From contig NZ_JANEYT010000050.1 of the NCBI RefSeq assembly GCF_024357955.1, positions 1 through 34,172 on the forward strand: a stretch of DNA of 34,172 nt, in the 5' to 3' direction. A program made the translations under genes and the position numbers. The notes under the pieces were generated by a model. That model did not search any database, was not told the DNA's origin, and was given only the letters and a program-made list of their open reading frames with translations. The DNA is from Photobacterium pectinilyticum. GTDB lineage: Bacteria > Pseudomonadota > Gammaproteobacteria > Enterobacterales > Vibrionaceae. Positions 24,644 through 34,172 of this stretch are shown piece by piece. How positions within the stretch are numbered: the stretch's first letter is position 1; each line of letters opens with the position of its first letter.

Positions 24644-24997
24644 TTAGAATTTCAGACCAGCTTCACGAGCAGCTTCTGCTAGAGCAGCTACACGGCCGTG
24701 GTATTGGAAACCAGAACGATCGAATGCAACTGTTGAGATGCCTTTTTCAATCGCGCGCTCAGCAATAGCTTTACCTACAGCTGCAGCAGCGTCTTTGTTA
24801 CCAGTACTCTTAACCTGTTCGCGAATCGCCTTTTCTACGGTAGAAGCGGCAGCGATTACCTCAGAGCCATTTGGTGCGATTACCTGAGCGTACACGTGAC
24901 GTGGAGTACGGTGTACAACTAGGCGAGTTGCGCCCAGTTCAGCAATCTTACGACGTGCTCGGGTCGCACGACGGATACGAGATGCTTTCTTATCCAT
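24644..24997 (-). CDS. rplR: 50S ribosomal protein L18
   Basis: A 117-residue protein, as in E. coli, with [35 protein letters not shown] and [21 protein letters not shown]18 binds 5S rRNA with L5 in the central protuberance. It follows rplF by nine bases in the spc operon. Confidence 0.99.
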   Translation of the reverse strand: MDKKASRIRRATRARRKIAELGATRLVVHRTPRHVYAQVIAPNGSEVIAAASTVEKAIREQVKSTGNKDAAAAVGKAIAERAIEKGISTVAFDRSGFQYHGRVAALAEAAREAGLKF

Positions 24998-25006
24998 AGT
25001 GTTACC

Positions 25007-25540
25007 TTACTTCTTCTTAGCTTCTTTAGTACGCACGATTTCATCGGCGTAACGAACACCTTTGCCTTTGTAAGGCTCAGGGCTACGGTAAGCGCGAATA
25101 TCAGCCGCTACTTGACCAACAACCTGCTTATCAGTACCAGTTAGTACGATTTCAGTTTGTGATGGACACTCAGCTTTGATACCTGCTGGCAATTCGTGCT
25201 CAACTGGGTGAGAGAAGCCTAGAGTTAGTGCTACAGAGTTGCCTTTAATGGCAGCACGGTAACCTACACCCTTCAAAGTAAGCTTCTTAGTATAGCCTTC
25301 AGTAACACCAACAACCATGTTGTTAACTAGTGCACGTGCAGTACCTGCTTGTGCCCAAGCCTTGTCGAATCCTTCACGAGGACCGAAAGTGATGGTGTTC
25401 TCTTCCTGGGACAATACAACTGCTTCGTTGATAACGCGAACTAGTTCGCCTTTACCACCTTTAACAGTGATTTCCTGACCGTTGAGTTTAACTTCTACGC
25501 CGGCAGGAATAACTACTGGTGCTTTTGCAACACGAGACAT
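25007..25540 (-). CDS. rplF: 50S ribosomal protein L6
   Basis: A 177-residue protein (E. coli 177) with the two repeated L6 domains. The N-terminal domain has [20 protein letters not shown]. The second has [20 protein letters not shown] and the conserved [14 protein letters not shown]6 lies near the factor-binding site by the sarcin-ricin loop. It sits 12 bases after rpsH. Confidence 0.99.
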   Translation of the reverse strand: MSRVAKAPVVIPAGVEVKLNGQEITVKGGKGELVRVINEAVVLSQEENTITFGPREGFDKAWAQAGTARALVNNMVVGVTEGYTKKLTLKGVGYRAAIKGNSVALTLGFSHPVEHELPAGIKAECPSQTEIVLTGTDKQVVGQVAADIRAYRSPEPYKGKGVRYADEIVRTKEAKKK

Positions 25541-25552
25541 TTCCTACTCCTA

Positions 25553-25945
25553 TTATGCTACGTAGCAGATAATCTCACCGCCAAGACCCGCTTTGCGAGC
25601 AGCGCGGTCGGTCATAAGACCCTTGGAAGTGGATACAACAGCAATACCAAGGCCACCCATCACTGATGGAAGAGCATCTTTTTTCTTGTAGATGCGCAGA
25701 CCAGGACGTGATACACGTTGGATTTGCTCGATAACTGGGGTAGCTTCGAAGTACTTAAGAGTAACTTCTAGCTCAGGCTTAACTTCACCAGTTACAGTGT
25801 AGTCAGCCACAAAACCTTCTTCTTTAAGAAGAGATGCGATAGCAACTTTCATTTTTGAAGATGGCATTTTAACAGCAACTTTTTTCGCTGCCTGACCGTT
25901 ACGAAGACGGGTCAGCATATCCGAGATCGGATCTTGCATGCTCAT
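25553..25945 (-). CDS. rpsH: 30S ribosomal protein S8
   Basis: A 130-residue protein (E. coli 130). It begins [20 protein letters not shown] and ends in the conserved [21 protein letters not shown]8 binds the central domain of 16S rRNA and, in E. coli, represses the spc operon by binding the rplE region; I did not verify that site here. There are 38 bases between it and rpsN. Confidence 0.99.
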   Translation of the reverse strand: MSMQDPISDMLTRLRNGQAAKKVAVKMPSSKMKVAIASLLKEEGFVADYTVTGEVKPELEVTLKYFEATPVIEQIQRVSRPGLRIYKKKDALPSVMGGLGIAVVSTSKGLMTDRAARKAGLGGEIICYVA

Positions 25946-25983
25946 AAGTCAATACTCCGTGATTCTAAATGGGATAACTGGGA

Positions 25984-26289
25984 TTACCAGCTAGCCTTAC
26001 GCAGACCCGGAATCTCGCCTTTCATGCAAGCTTCACGAACCTTGATACGGCTAAGACCAAACTTACGTAGGTAGCCGTGTGGACGTCCAGTCTGGTTACA
26101 GCGGTTACGCTGACGAGACTTCGCAGAATCACGTGGTAGTGACTGAAGTTTAAGCACTGCATTCCAGCGATCTTCTTCAGACGCATTCACGTCGCTAATT
26201 AGAGCTTTTAGTGCCGCACGCTTTTCAGCGAACTTTACTGCTAGCTTGGCACGTTTAGCTTCGCGTGCCTTCATTGATTCTTTAGCCAT
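25984..26289 (-). CDS. rpsN: 30S ribosomal protein S14 (zinc-free form)
   Basis: A 101-residue protein, the long form found in E. coli. The zinc-ligand CxxC pairs of short S14 are not present; the [20 protein letters not shown] core is. S14 lies in the 30S head. It follows rplE by 15 bases, and the C-terminal PGLRKASW is standard. Confidence 0.99.
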   Translation of the reverse strand: MAKESMKAREAKRAKLAVKFAEKRAALKALISDVNASEEDRWNAVLKLQSLPRDSAKSRQRNRCNQTGRPHGYLRKFGLSRIKVREACMKGEIPGLRKASW

Positions 26290-26304
26290 TAGTAACCCTT
26301 ACTT

Positions 26305-26844
26305 TTACTTACGGAATGGGAAGTTAAAAGCAGACAGTAGAGCATGAGCTTCTTCGTCAGATTTAGCAGAAGTTGTGATAGTGATATCAAGACCACGTAC
26401 ACGATCTACTTTATCGTAATCGATTTCTGGGAAGATGATCTGCTCACGAACGCCCATGCTGTAGTTACCACGACCATCGAATGATTTCGGGTTTAGACCA
26501 CGGAAATCACGAATACGAGGTACAGCAATTGAAATTAGACGCTCAAAGAAGTCCCACATGCGTTCGCCACGTAGAGTTACTTTACAGCCGATAGGGTAGC
26601 CCTCACGGATCTTAAAGCCAGCAACAGACTTACGAGCTACAGTGATTAGCGGCTTCTGACCTGCAATAGCAGTCATGTCAGCAGCAGCATTCTCTAGAAG
26701 CTTCTTGTCGTTGATCGCATCGCCCACACCCATGTTAAGTGTGATCTTTTCGATCCTTGGGACTTGCATGATACTCTTGTATTCAAACTTGTCAGCAAGT
26801 TCTTTAACTAGAGTCTCTTTGTAGTAATCATGCAGTTTCGCCAT
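26305..26844 (-). CDS. rplE: 50S ribosomal protein L5
   Basis: A 179-residue protein (E. coli 179). [35 protein letters not shown] and [18 protein letters not shown] are the family motifs. L5 binds 5S rRNA and contacts P-site tRNA. In E. coli its mRNA start region carries the S8 repressor site of the spc operon. It lies 16 bases after rplX. Confidence 0.99.
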   Translation of the reverse strand: MAKLHDYYKETLVKELADKFEYKSIMQVPRIEKITLNMGVGDAINDKKLLENAAADMTAIAGQKPLITVARKSVAGFKIREGYPIGCKVTLRGERMWDFFERLISIAVPRIRDFRGLNPKSFDGRGNYSMGVREQIIFPEIDYDKVDRVRGLDITITTSAKSDEEAHALLSAFNFPFRK

Positions 26845-26860
26845 TGTACTACTCCAAAAA

Positions 26861-27172
26861 TTACTTGATAGTTTCGCCAGTCGATTTGAAGAAACGAACT
26901 TTTTTGCCGTCTTCGAATCGGAAGCCTACACGGTCCGCGTTACCTTCACCGTTAACGATTGCAACGTTAGAAGCGTCAATTGCAGCTTCTTGTTCAACGA
27001 TGCCACCTTGTACACCCATAGCCGGTACCGGCTTCTGGTGCTTCTTAACAAGGTTGATACCTTCAACGATTACTTTACCGGTTGCTAGAACCTTGGATAC
27101 TTTACCTTTCTTACCTTTATCTTTACCAGTAAGAACGATAACTTCGTCGTTACGACGGATTTTAGCTGCCAT
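26861..27172 (-). CDS. rplX: 50S ribosomal protein L24
   Basis: A 103-residue protein (E. coli 104) with the KOW motif near the N-terminus ([20 protein letters not shown]) and [16 protein letters not shown]24 is an assembly initiator of the 50S subunit and lies at the tunnel exit. It follows rplN by 12 bases. Confidence 0.99.
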   Translation of the reverse strand: MAAKIRRNDEVIVLTGKDKGKKGKVSKVLATGKVIVEGINLVKKHQKPVPAMGVQGGIVEQEAAIDASNVAIVNGEGNADRVGFRFEDGKKVRFFKSTGETIK

Positions 27173-27184
27173 TTGCGTTACTCC

Positions 27185-27556
27185 TTACAATACTTCAGGC
27201 GCAAGTGAAACGATCTTCATGAACTTATCGCCACGAAGCTCACGAGTCACTGGGCCGAAAATACGAGTACCGATAGGTTGCTCAGTGTTGTCGTTCAACA
27301 ATACGCAAGCATTACGGTCAAAGCGAATGACAGAGCCATCTGGACGACGTACGCCTTTACGAGTGCGCACAACCACCGCTTTCAGAACGTCACCTTTCTT
27401 AACTTTACCGCGAGGAATTGCTTCCTTAACAGTAACCTTGATGACATCACCGATATGTGCATAGCGACGGTGTGAACCACCCAGAACCTTAATACACATT
27501 ACGCTACGAGCGCCGGAGTTATCGGCTGCATCAAGCATACTTTGCATTTGGATCAT
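27185..27556 (-). CDS. rplN: 50S ribosomal protein L14
   Basis: A 123-residue protein (E. coli 123). It begins [20 protein letters not shown] and holds [20 protein letters not shown] and the conserved [15 protein letters not shown] end. L14 lies at the subunit interface. It is the first gene of the spc operon, preceded by AGCGGAGCACTAAC with a GGAG ribosome site, nearly the same as in E. coli. Confidence 0.99.
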
Positions 27557-27627
27557 GTTAGTGCTCCGCTAATTTTAAACATCTTGACCCATCACGAGCC
27601 GATTTGCCTTTTCTTCAAAGGCGGCGA

Positions 27628-27656
27628 ATAATAACACCATTTTCGGACGATGGGTA
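27628..27656 (-). promoter_or_regulatory. spc operon promoter
   Basis: On the minus strand, TACCCA (27651-27656), a 17-base spacer ending GGTGT, then TATTAT (27628-27633). CTACCCAT and GGTGTTAT are shared, with the same spacing, with the E. coli spc promoter as I recall it. A GC-rich discriminator (CGCCGC) follows, as in growth-rate controlled promoters. The start would be about 65 bases before rplN. Confidence 0.7.
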
Positions 27657-27660
27657 GACA

Positions 27661-27696
27661 AAAAATGAACGGCCCCAAAATTTTTTCGGGGCCGTT
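27661..27696 (-). terminator. Intrinsic terminator at the end of the S10 operon
   Basis: On the minus strand, AACGGCCCC (27688-27696) and GGGGCCGTT (27668-27676) form a 9-bp stem, followed by CATTTTT. It lies 25 bases after the rpsQ stop and directly before the spc promoter, so the two operons are at least partly separated. Confidence 0.85.
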
Positions 27697-27720
27697 ATGT
27701 TAAATCGTAGTTAAGTTCGC

Positions 27721-27975
27721 TTAGATGCGAGCTTTTTCAACTACGCGTACCAGTGTCCAAGACTTAGTCTTAGACAGTGGACGGCACTCACGAACTTCAA
27801 CAGTATCGCCTTGGCGACATTCGTTGTTTTCGTCATGTGCGTGAAGTTTAGTCGTGCGAGTGATGTACTTACCGTAGATCGGGTGCTTCACTTTACGCTC
27901 GATTGCAACAACAATAGACTTATCGCCTTTGTCGCTAACAACACGACCAAGCTGAGTACGAATTTGATCGCTCAT
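27721..27975 (-). CDS. rpsQ: 30S ribosomal protein S17
   Basis: An 84-residue protein (E. coli 84) with [39 protein letters not shown] and a [18 protein letters not shown] end. S17 is a primary 16S rRNA binding protein. Its ATG shares one base with the rpmC stop, so the two are coupled. It is the last gene of the S10 operon. Confidence 0.99.
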   Translation of the reverse strand: MSDQIRTQLGRVVSDKGDKSIVVAIERKVKHPIYGKYITRTTKLHAHDENNECRQGDTVEVRECRPLSKTKSWTLVRVVEKARI

Positions 27976-28166
27976 TATGCGCCAGCCTTCTCAGTCAGAA
28001 CGGTTTTAACACGTGCGATATCGCGACGTACTGATTTAAGAGTGTGAGTCTGCTGCAGTTGACCAGTTGCAGCCTGCATACGCAGGTTGAACTGCTCACG
28101 CAGTAGGTTCACAAGCTCAGCATTCAGCTCTTCAACGCTTTTAGCGCGCAGATCTTGTGCGTTCAT
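27975..28166 (-). CDS. rpmC: 50S ribosomal protein L29
   Basis: A 63-residue protein starting [20 protein letters not shown] with the conserved [17 protein letters not shown]. The ATG at 28166 is preferred to an in-frame GTG one codon upstream: it gives the E. coli length, and the stop-start overlap with rplP (TGATG) is a typical coupling. L29 sits at the tunnel exit beside L23, where signal recognition particle and trigger factor dock. Confidence 0.98.
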   Translation of the reverse strand: MNAQDLRAKSVEELNAELVNLLREQFNLRMQAATGQLQQTHTLKSVRRDIARVKTVLTEKAGA

Positions 28167-28576
28167 CACATCACCGCCTTAGTTACGAATGTTGTCTTGA
28201 TAGGTAGCTTACGTGCAGCAAGTTTAAATGCTTCACGTGCTAGCTCTTCAGAAACACCATCCATCTCATACAGAACTTTACCAGGTTGGATTTGTGCTAC
28301 CCAGTACTCAACGTTACCCTTACCTTTACCTTGACGAACTTCAAGAGGCTTAGATGTAATTGGTTTGTCTGGGAAGATACGAATCCAGATTTGACCCTGA
28401 CGTTTGATGTGACGAGTCATCGCACGACGCGCTGCTTCGATCTGGCGAGCAGTGATTCGGCCACGGCCGACTGCTTTAAGACCAAATGTACCGAAGCTTA
28501 CGTCAGTGCCGTTCGCTAGACCGCGGTTACGACCTTTAAAGGTCTTGCGGAATTTAGTGCGTTTAGGTTGCAGCAT
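28166..28576 (-). CDS. rplP: 50S ribosomal protein L16
   Basis: A 136-residue protein (E. coli 136). It begins [20 protein letters not shown] and holds [20 protein letters not shown] and [21 protein letters not shown]16 lies at the base of the A-site tRNA channel. In E. coli the arginine in the KGKGNVEYW region is hydroxylated; the equivalent residues here are [12 protein letters not shown]. Its stop overlaps rpmC by one base. Confidence 0.99.
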   Translation of the reverse strand: MLQPKRTKFRKTFKGRNRGLANGTDVSFGTFGLKAVGRGRITARQIEAARRAMTRHIKRQGQIWIRIFPDKPITSKPLEVRQGKGKGNVEYWVAQIQPGKVLYEMDGVSEELAREAFKLAARKLPIKTTFVTKAVM

Positions 28577-28587
28577 CTATAAACTCC

Positions 28588-29277
28588 TTATTTACGGCCT
28601 TTGCGCTGCTTCTTAGGCTTGTCAGCCTTTGGCTCTTCTACTGGCATGCCGCCTAGAACTTCACCTTTGAAGATCCAAACTTTAACGCCAATTACACCGT
28701 ATTGGGTGTGAGCCGAAGAAGTTGCGTAATCAATGTCAGCACGAAGAGTGTGTAGAGGTACACGACCTTCACGGTACCACTCAGAACGTGCGATTTCAGC
28801 GCCGCCTAGACGACCGCTTACTTCTACTTTGATACCTTTAGCGCCAAGGCGCATAGCGTTCTGAACTGCACGCTTCATAGCGCGACGGAACATAACGCGA
28901 CGCTCTAGCTGAGACGAAATGCTGTCTGCTACTAGTTTGCCGTCTAGCTCAGGCTTACGTACTTCCGCGATGTTGATCTGTGCTGGAACACCAGCGATCT
29001 TTGAAACGCGAGCACGTAGTTTCTCAACGTCTTCGCCTTTCTTACCGATAACAACGCCTGGACGAGCAGTGTGAATAGTCACACGGATGCTCTTAGCAGG
29101 ACGCTCGATAACGATACGTGAAAGAGACGCTTTTGCTAGTTCCTTAGTAAGGAACTGACGTACCTTGAAGTCGCCGTCTAGGTTGTCAGCGAACTCTTGG
29201 CTGTTAGCAAACCAAGTGGTATTCCATGGCTTAACGATGCCAAGACGAATACCATTAGGATGTACTTTTTGACCCAT
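28588..29277 (-). CDS. rpsC: 30S ribosomal protein S3
   Basis: A 229-residue protein (E. coli 233). [20 protein letters not shown] is followed by a KH domain with the [15 protein letters not shown] loop, then [21 protein letters not shown]3 lines the mRNA entry tunnel with S4 and S5 and has helicase-related residues. The basic C-terminal tail ([13 protein letters not shown]) is present. It lies 11 bases before rplP and 19 after rplV. Confidence 0.99.
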   Translation of the reverse strand: MGQKVHPNGIRLGIVKPWNTTWFANSQEFADNLDGDFKVRQFLTKELAKASLSRIVIERPAKSIRVTIHTARPGVVIGKKGEDVEKLRARVSKIAGVPAQINIAEVRKPELDGKLVADSISSQLERRVMFRRAMKRAVQNAMRLGAKGIKVEVSGRLGGAEIARSEWYREGRVPLHTLRADIDYATSSAHTQYGVIGVKVWIFKGEVLGGMPVEEPKADKPKKQRKGRK

Positions 29278-29296
29278 TGCTTTCTCTCCTAGTCTC

Positions 29297-29629
29297 TTAG
29301 CGGTCTGCTACAACAACAGTGATGTGGCTAGAACGCTTCAAGATGCGATCGGCACGGCCTTTAGCACGAGGCATAATACGCTTCATGGTAGGACCTTCGT
29401 CAACGAAGATTTTAGCTACTGATAGATCATCAATATCTGCGCCTTCGTTGTGTTCTGCGTTAGCGATAGCTGACTCTAGAACTTTCTTGATTAGATCAGC
29501 AGCTTTTTTGTTGCTGAACTGAAGAATTTCTAGAGCTTGAGCAACTGGCTTACCGCGCAGTTGATCTGCAACCAAACGAGCTTTCTGCGGCGAAATGCGA
29601 GCAAAGCGATGTTTAGCGATAGCTTCCAT
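29297..29629 (-). CDS. rplV: 50S ribosomal protein L22
   Basis: A 110-residue protein (E. coli 110). It shows [20 protein letters not shown] and the tunnel hairpin with [20 protein letters not shown], where macrolide-resistance changes occur in other bacteria. The hairpin looks intact. It lies ten bases after rpsS. Confidence 0.99.
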   Translation of the reverse strand: MEAIAKHRFARISPQKARLVADQLRGKPVAQALEILQFSNKKAADLIKKVLESAIANAEHNEGADIDDLSVAKIFVDEGPTMKRIMPRAKGRADRILKRSSHITVVVADR

Positions 29630-29639
29630 TACTTACTCC

Positions 29640-29918
29640 TTAGCGCTTCTTAGCTTTCTTATCCGCAGCATGGCCGCGGTAAGTGCGTGTTGGTGCAAAT
29701 TCGCCTAGCTTGTGACCGATCATTTCTTCAGAAACGAAAACAGGAACGTGCTGACGACCATTATGGACAGCGATGGTCAAACCGATCATCTGAGGGATGA
29801 TCATTGAGCGACGGGACCAAGTCTTTACAGGCTTCTTGTCACCGCTTTCCAACGCTTTCTCTACCTTCTTCAGCAAGTGTAGGTCAATAAATGGACCTTT
29901 CTTGAGAGAACGTGGCAT
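29640..29918 (-). CDS. rpsS: 30S ribosomal protein S19
   Basis: A 92-residue protein (E. coli 92). [20 protein letters not shown] and the [20 protein letters not shown] core are diagnostic, with [20 protein letters not shown] at the end. S19 lies in the 30S head next to S13. It follows rplB by 18 bases. Confidence 0.99.
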   Translation of the reverse strand: MPRSLKKGPFIDLHLLKKVEKALESGDKKPVKTWSRRSMIIPQMIGLTIAVHNGRQHVPVFVSEEMIGHKLGEFAPTRTYRGHAADKKAKKR

Positions 29919-29936
29919 GGCGTATCCTCTTTAAAA

Positions 29937-30761
29937 TTACTTGTTACGACGACGTACGATGTACTTGTCGGTACGCTTGTTCTTACGAGTCTTGTAACCC
30001 TTAGTTGGAACACCCCAAGGTGTAACAGGGTGACGGCCACCAGAAGTACGGCCTTCACCACCACCGTGTGGGTGGTCAACTGGGTTCATTACAACACCAC
30101 GTACAGTTGGACGAACACCGCGCCAACGTGAAGCACCAGCTTTACCTAGCTCACGTAGCATGTGTTCTGCATTACCAACTTCACCTAGGGTCGCACGACC
30201 TTCAGAAAGAACTTTACGCATTTCACCAGAACGTAGACGTAGAGTCACATAAGTGCCTGCACGTGCAATGATCTGAGCGTATGCACCAGCTGAACGAGCC
30301 AGCTGAGCACCTTTACCAGGCTTAAGCTCAACACAGTGTACTGTTGAACCTACAGGGATGTTGCGCATTGGTAGTGTGTTACCAACTTTGATAGCAGCAT
30401 CTGCGCCAGACTGGATAGTGTCACCTGCCTGAATACCTTTAGGTGCGATAATGTAGCGGCGCTCACCGTCTGCGTACAGAACTAGAGCAATGTTTGCGCT
30501 ACGGTTTGGATCGTATTCTAGACGCTCAACTTTCGCTGGGATACCGTCTTTAGTACGTTTAAAATCGATGATACGGTAAGCATTTTTGTTACCACCACCG
30601 ATGTGACGTACTGTAATACGACCGTTGTTGTTACGACCACCTGACTTAGATTTTTTCTCTAGTAGTGGTGCGTACGGCTTACCCTTATGCAGGTCAGAGT
30701 TAACCACTTTAACTACGTGGCGACGACCTGGGGAAGTCGGCTTACATTTTACAATAGCCAT
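29937..30761 (-). CDS. rplB: 50S ribosomal protein L2
   Basis: A 274-residue protein (E. coli 273). It starts [20 protein letters not shown] and has [20 protein letters not shown]. The peptidyl-transferase-proximal [20 protein letters not shown] region includes the conserved histidine needed for subunit association and activity. It lies 18 bases after rplW and 18 before rpsS. Confidence 0.99.
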   Translation of the reverse strand: MAIVKCKPTSPGRRHVVKVVNSDLHKGKPYAPLLEKKSKSGGRNNNGRITVRHIGGGNKNAYRIIDFKRTKDGIPAKVERLEYDPNRSANIALVLYADGERRYIIAPKGIQAGDTIQSGADAAIKVGNTLPMRNIPVGSTVHCVELKPGKGAQLARSAGAYAQIIARAGTYVTLRLRSGEMRKVLSEGRATLGEVGNAEHMLRELGKAGASRWRGVRPTVRGVVMNPVDHPHGGGEGRTSGGRHPVTPWGVPTKGYKTRKNKRTDKYIVRRRNK

Positions 30762-30779
30762 TCTTCTTTGCTCCTAGCC

Positions 30780-31082
30780 TTACTCTGCACTGCCAGCGAA
30801 GTCGATGTCTTGACCTTCTTTCAGGATAACGTAGGCTTTCTTAACGTCTGAACGACGGCCTTGACGCATACCTTGACGCTTGGTCTTACCCTTAGTGATA
30901 AGAGTATTTACAGACTTAACTTCAACCTCGAACAGTTTTTCAACTGCTGCTTTGATCTCTTTCTTTGTTGCATCTTTAGCTACTTTGAATACGATAGTGT
31001 TACCGTTTTCAGCAGCCATAGTTGCTTTTTCAGAAATGTGCGGAGCACGTAGAACTTTTAAAATACGCTCTTCAGTGATCAT
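30780..31082 (-). CDS. rplW: 50S ribosomal protein L23
   Basis: A 100-residue protein (E. coli 100). It holds [24 protein letters not shown] motifs near the start and [35 protein letters not shown]23 is the docking site for trigger factor and SRP at the tunnel exit. Its ATG overlaps the rplD stop by four bases. Confidence 0.98.
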   Translation of the reverse strand: MITEERILKVLRAPHISEKATMAAENGNTIVFKVAKDATKKEIKAAVEKLFEVEVKSVNTLITKGKTKRQGMRQGRRSDVKKAYVILKEGQDIDFAGSAE

Positions 31083-31681
31083 GCTAGCATCTCCTCAACT
31101 GCTTTAACTGCTGCTGCAGTCATCACAACTTTATCGAAAGCGATCAAGCTAACTGGGTCAATTGCCTTCGCGTCACGTACGTCTACTTTGTATAGGTTAC
31201 GTGCAGCTAGGAATAGATTCTCATCTAGTTCGCCAGTTACGATCAGCGCATCAGTTAGCTCAAGCTCAGAAAGCTTAGCTACTAGCGCTTTAGTTTTAGG
31301 TGCTTCTACAGAGAACTCATCAACAACGATTAGACGCTCTTGACGAACTAGCTCAGAAAGAATGCTCTTCATAGCACCGCGGTACATTTTCTTGTTAACT
31401 TTCTGGCTGTGGTCCTGTGGACGAGCAGCGAAAGTTACACCACCGGTACGCCATAGCGGGCTACGGATTGTACCTGCACGAGCGCGACCTGTACCTTTCT
31501 GGCGCCATGGTTTAGCACCACCACCAGAAACGTCAGAACGAGTCTTCTGAGCACGAGTACCTTGACGAGCACCTGCTGCAAAAGCAACAACTACTTGGTG
31601 TACAAGCGCTTCATTGAAGTCACGCCCAAAAGTAGTTTCGGAGACAGTTAGCGCATCAGCGCCTTTGACTACCAATTCCAT
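31079..31681 (-). CDS. rplD: 50S ribosomal protein L4
   Basis: A 200-residue protein (E. coli 201). The tunnel loop region [20 protein letters not shown] and [20 protein letters not shown] is conserved. In E. coli free L4 represses the S10 operon at transcription and translation through the rpsJ leader. A long structured leader exists here too (32654-32889), so the same control is plausible. The stop overlaps rplW. Confidence 0.99.
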   Translation of the reverse strand: MELVVKGADALTVSETTFGRDFNEALVHQVVVAFAAGARQGTRAQKTRSDVSGGGAKPWRQKGTGRARAGTIRSPLWRTGGVTFAARPQDHSQKVNKKMYRGAMKSILSELVRQERLIVVDEFSVEAPKTKALVAKLSELELTDALIVTGELDENLFLAARNLYKVDVRDAKAIDPVSLIAFDKVVMTAAAVKAVEEMLA

Positions 31682-31697
31682 TACTAACTCCTCGACG

Positions 31698-32327
31698 TTA
31701 CGCTTTAACAGCTGGTTTGACGATCACGTTGCCACCTGTTGAGCCTGGTACTGCACCTTTAATAAGAAGCAGGTTACGCTCAGCGTCAACACGTACGATC
31801 TCTAGGTTTTGAGTCGTTACACGCTCAGCACCCATGTGACCAGCCATTTTCTTGCCTTTAAATACGCGACCTGGAGTTTGACATTGGCCAATTGAACCCG
31901 GAGCGCGGTGAGACAAGGAGTTACCGTGAGTCATATCTTGAGTACGGAAGTTCCAGCGCTTAACAGCACCTTGGAAACCTTTACCCTTAGATGTACCAGT
32001 AACGTCTACTTTTTTAATTTCGTTGAACAGCTCAACAGTTAGCTCAGCGCCAACAGCGAACTCTTCGTTGTTCTCTAGACGGAATTCCCAAAGACCGCGA
32101 CCTGCTTCAACACCTGCTTTCGCAAAGTGGCCAGCTTCTGGCTTAGAAACACGGTTAGCTTTCTTTGAACCAGTAGTTACCTGGATTGCGTTGTAGCCGT
32201 CAGTTTCTACAGATTTAACCTGAGAAACGCGGTTAGCTTCAACTTCAACCACAGTTACTGGGATAGAAACGCCATCTTCGGTAAATACGCGGGTCATGCC
32301 CACTTTACGACCGATTAGACCAATCAT
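31698..32327 (-). CDS. rplC: 50S ribosomal protein L3
   Basis: A 209-residue protein (E. coli 209). It begins [20 protein letters not shown] and contains the peptidyl-transferase-reaching loop around [20 protein letters not shown]; the Gln in GQCQT is the position methylated by PrmB in E. coli. L3 is an assembly initiator. It lies 14 bases after rpsJ. Confidence 0.99.
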   Translation of the reverse strand: MIGLIGRKVGMTRVFTEDGVSIPVTVVEVEANRVSQVKSVETDGYNAIQVTTGSKKANRVSKPEAGHFAKAGVEAGRGLWEFRLENNEEFAVGAELTVELFNEIKKVDVTGTSKGKGFQGAVKRWNFRTQDMTHGNSLSHRAPGSIGQCQTPGRVFKGKKMAGHMGAERVTTQNLEIVRVDAERNLLLIKGAVPGSTGGNVIVKPAVKA

Positions 32328-32341
32328 TCTCTTATCTCCTC

Positions 32342-32889
<548 letters not shown>

Positions 32890-32895
32890 GAGGGC

Positions 32896-32923
32896 ATTAT
32901 ACAGATCACAGTTTCGAACGCAA
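32896..32923 (-). promoter_or_regulatory. S10 operon promoter
   Basis: On the minus strand, TTGCGT (32918-32923), a 16-base spacer and a perfect TATAAT (32896-32901), then GCCCTCC. A/T-rich sequence lies upstream (about 32924-32995), between this promoter and the bfr terminator. Confidence 0.8.
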
Positions 32924-33013
32924 CCCTTGTCGGAAAATTAAACAAAGATGAGGCTAAGATGTTGTTGCGATGGGCTTAACTTTTTAGTTCCGCTCTTGCT
33001 CCTCTACACATAT

Positions 33014-33040
33014 AAAAAATCCCTGCTCAAGAGCAAGGAT
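33014..33040 (-). terminator. Intrinsic terminator after bfr
   Basis: On the minus strand, ATCCTTGCT and AGCAGGGAT pair (one G-U pair) around a four-base CTTG loop at 33019-33040, followed by T's at 33014-33019. It lies 24 bases after the bfr stop and isolates it from the S10 promoter. Confidence 0.85.
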
Positions 33041-33063
33041 TCATAAATATGCATGGAGTTCCC

Positions 33064-33546
33064 CTACCCCTCATCTTCGTCGATGATCTGGGCCTGGTTG
33101 TAATTGGCAATCCCGACTTTTTCTATCAGCCCGAGTTGGGTTTCGAGCCAGTCGACATGTTCCTCTTCATCTTCGAGGATATCTTGGAACAAGTCGCGTG
33201 ATACATAATCCCTTACCTCTTCTGAGTAAGCAATAGCATCACGCAGATCTGGAATAGCGGCCATCTCCAATGCCAAGTCACACTCGAGCATCTCCTGAGT
33301 ATCTTCGCCGATATTGAGCTTGCCGAGATCTTGCAAGTTGGGCAACCCTTCGAGAAACAAGATACGTTCGATTAAATGATCCGCGTGGTTCATCTCGTCT
33401 ATCGACTCGTGGTATTCCTTATCGGCAAGATGTTTCAAGCCCCAGTCTTTGTACATTCGGGCATGGAGGAAATACTGATTAATGGCGACCAATTCGTTGC
33501 CGAGGACTTTGTTGAGGTGTTGGATGATTTTCGGATCAGCTTTCAT
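33064..33546 (-). CDS. bfr: Bacterioferritin
   Basis: A 160-residue four-helix ferritin subunit (E. coli 158). The ferroxidase ligands Glu18, Glu51, His54, Glu94, Glu127 and His130 are all present ([30 protein letters not shown]). Met52, the axial ligand of the haem between two subunits, marks it as bacterioferritin rather than ferritin. It stores iron as a ferric mineral in a 24-subunit cage. Acidic C-terminus IIDEDEG. Its partner bfd lies 82 bases upstream. A candidate own promoter is at 33576-33603, and GAGGAG precedes the ATG. Confidence 0.98.
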   Translation of the reverse strand: MKADPKIIQHLNKVLGNELVAINQYFLHARMYKDWGLKHLADKEYHESIDEMNHADHLIERILFLEGLPNLQDLGKLNIGEDTQEMLECDLALEMAAIPDLRDAIAYSEEVRDYVSRDLFQDILEDEEEHVDWLETQLGLIEKVGIANYNQAQIIDEDEG

Positions 33547-33575
33547 TGCAAAACGCTCCTCTGTCAGTTCACATA

Positions 33576-33603
33576 AGCATAGAACTGATTAGAAGAGTGT
33601 CAA
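33576..33603 (-). promoter_or_regulatory. Candidate bfr promoter in the bfd-bfr gap
   Basis: On the minus strand, a perfect TTGACA (33598-33603), a 16-base spacer and TATGCT (33576-33581, four of six). A 7-bp perfect inverted repeat TCAGTTC/GAACTGA (33564-33570, 33582-33588) straddles the -10 and could be an operator. It suggests bfr can be made without bfd. Confidence 0.5.
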
Positions 33604-33628
33604 AAGACACGATGTGATAAAGCCGTTA

Positions 33629-33817
33629 TTAACTGGCTTTTTTGTACTGGATGATAGTTACCTGCTCAAGCACTTCCTTCGCTTGGCGGATACACTTACC
33701 ACACTGCGAGCCAAGGGGGGTAACTTGGCGGATCCCGCGGATATCGCTGATCCCATGCTGCTCAGCCAGCTTCATGATTTTTTTATCGGAAATTCCGTGG
33801 CACAAGCAAACGTACAT
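33629..33817 (-). CDS. bfd: Bacterioferritin-associated ferredoxin
   Basis: A 62-residue [2Fe-2S] protein (E. coli Bfd 64). MYVCLCHGISDKKI supplies two cluster cysteines (C4, C6) and GSQCGKC the other two, in the BFD fold. It reduces the bacterioferritin core to release iron. The start at 33817 is chosen over an in-frame ATG 14 codons upstream, since homology begins at MYVCLC and GGTGAG lies just before it. It is transcribed with or ahead of bfr and lies downstream of tuf, the normal gammaproteobacterial order. Confidence 0.96.
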   Translation of the reverse strand: MYVCLCHGISDKKIMKLAEQHGISDIRGIRQVTPLGSQCGKCIRQAKEVLEQVTIIQYKKAS

Positions 33818-34006
33818 CGTCTCACCATCATCGCAATACAATGGAAAGAATATAAACAAGAATTGTTTGCATTACCAGTTACAATCATCTTACTTATTAG
33901 AACAATTTGGTGTTTAAGATAATAGGTTTATTCTTTAAAGAAATATAACTACAGAGGAGTAAGCCAATCAAGGCAGTAGCTTTAATTTTAGATGCGAGAG
34001 AAAAAC
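33818..34006. other. Intergenic region between tuf and bfd
   Basis: About 190 bases, A/T rich, without a credible gene on either strand. It should hold the bfd promoter, but I see no convincing -35/-10 pair; TTATATT near 33850-33856 (minus strand) is a possible -10 without a good -35. Confidence 0.6.
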
Positions 34007-34033
34007 AAAAAGGGAGCCGAAGCTCCCTTTTTT
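34007..34033 (-). terminator. Intrinsic terminator after tuf
   Basis: GGGAGC (34012-34017), a CGAA loop (TTCG on the minus strand) and GCTCCC (34022-34027), flanked by A's and T's on both sides. On the minus strand it is followed by TTTTTGTTTTT. It lies 25 bases after the tuf stop. Confidence 0.93.
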
Positions 34034-34058
34034 AGTACAGAGTTTGTACTAAGCGTTA

Positions 34059-34172
34059 TTAAGCAACGATAGTTGCAACAACACCAGCACCAACTGTACG
34101 GCCACCTTCACGGATAGCAAAACGTAGACCTTCGTCCATCGCGATAGGTGCGATTAGAGTAACAGTCATAGA
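34059..34172 (-). CDS. tuf: Elongation factor Tu, C-terminal 37 codons (partial)
   Basis: The minus strand reads [20 protein letters not shown] followed by [17 protein letters not shown] and TAA, the end of domain 3 of EF-Tu. The rest lies beyond the right edge. EF-Tu carries aminoacyl-tRNA to the ribosome. Its position before bfd/bfr and the S10 operon is that of the str-operon copy (tufA in E. coli), but only the end is visible, so the copy is not named. Confidence 0.97.
   Translation of the reverse strand, partial: SMTVTLIAPIAMDEGLRFAIREGGRTVGAGVVATIVA

Noticed and set aside
33620..33643. Rightward terminator-like hairpin at the bfd 3' end
   Set aside because: Its T-run is on the plus strand, where no gene reads into it; it consists largely of the bfd stop region and is probably incidental.
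33880..33898. Possible Fur box upstream of bfd
   Set aside because: It matches only about 11 of 19 positions of the classic box, no better than expected in A/T-rich DNA, and no promoter could be placed around it.

Overview
The window comes from a gammaproteobacterium, most likely a member of the Vibrionaceae. Its ribosomal proteins and EF-Tu have the lengths and sequences of the Vibrio/Photobacterium/E. coli group. The order tuf-bfd-bfr-S10-spc-alpha is the standard gammaproteobacterial one. The rrn leader, spc promoter and alpha-operon leader closely resemble those of E. coli. The genus is inference.

Layout. (1) 1-342: leader and tandem promoters (P1, P2) of an rRNA operon transcribed leftward; the 16S gene lies just outside the window. 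(2) 343-17892: an exopolysaccharide locus. One glycosyltransferase points left. Three rightward blocks follow: 1400-7065 (glycosyltransferase, Wzx-like flippase, Wzy-like polymerase, acyltransferase, glycosyltransferase); 7182-11861 (small lipoprotein, Wzz/GumC-like co-polymerase, glycosyltransferase, and a GT2/phosphoglycosyl transferase fusion); and 11918-17892 (STAS protein, OmpA-type lipoprotein, giant SLBB-repeat export protein, degenerate P-loop protein, and a kinase/receiver/PP2C regulator). (3) 17948-18928: another glycosyltransferase on the minus strand, convergent with block 3. (4) 18972-32923: the alpha, spc and S10 ribosomal operons, all leftward, including rpmJ and rpmD. (5) 33014-34172: bfr, bfd and the 3' end of tuf, leftward.

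The polysaccharide locus resembles the symbiosis polysaccharide (syp) locus of Vibrio fischeri in gene content: SypA/SypE partner switch, SypB OmpA, SypC exporter, SypK-SypR assembly genes. The order is permuted (K-L-M-N, then O-P-Q/R, then A-B-C-D-E), SypQ and SypR are fused, the SypD-like protein has lost its P-loop lysine, and sypF/sypG are absent here. Sigma-54 type -24/-12 elements lie upstream of each of the three blocks, and a fourth points at the divergent glycosyltransferase. This suggests that a sigma-54 activator encoded elsewhere fires the whole locus.

Working model (inference): the fusion protein loads the first sugar-phosphate on undecaprenyl phosphate and may add the next sugar. 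The other glycosyltransferases complete the unit, the Wzx-like protein flips it, the Wzy-like protein polymerises it under the co-polymerase, and the SLBB exporter carries it out, with the OmpA lipoprotein tying the envelope together. The STAS protein and the kinase/phosphatase regulator switch production on or off after transcription.
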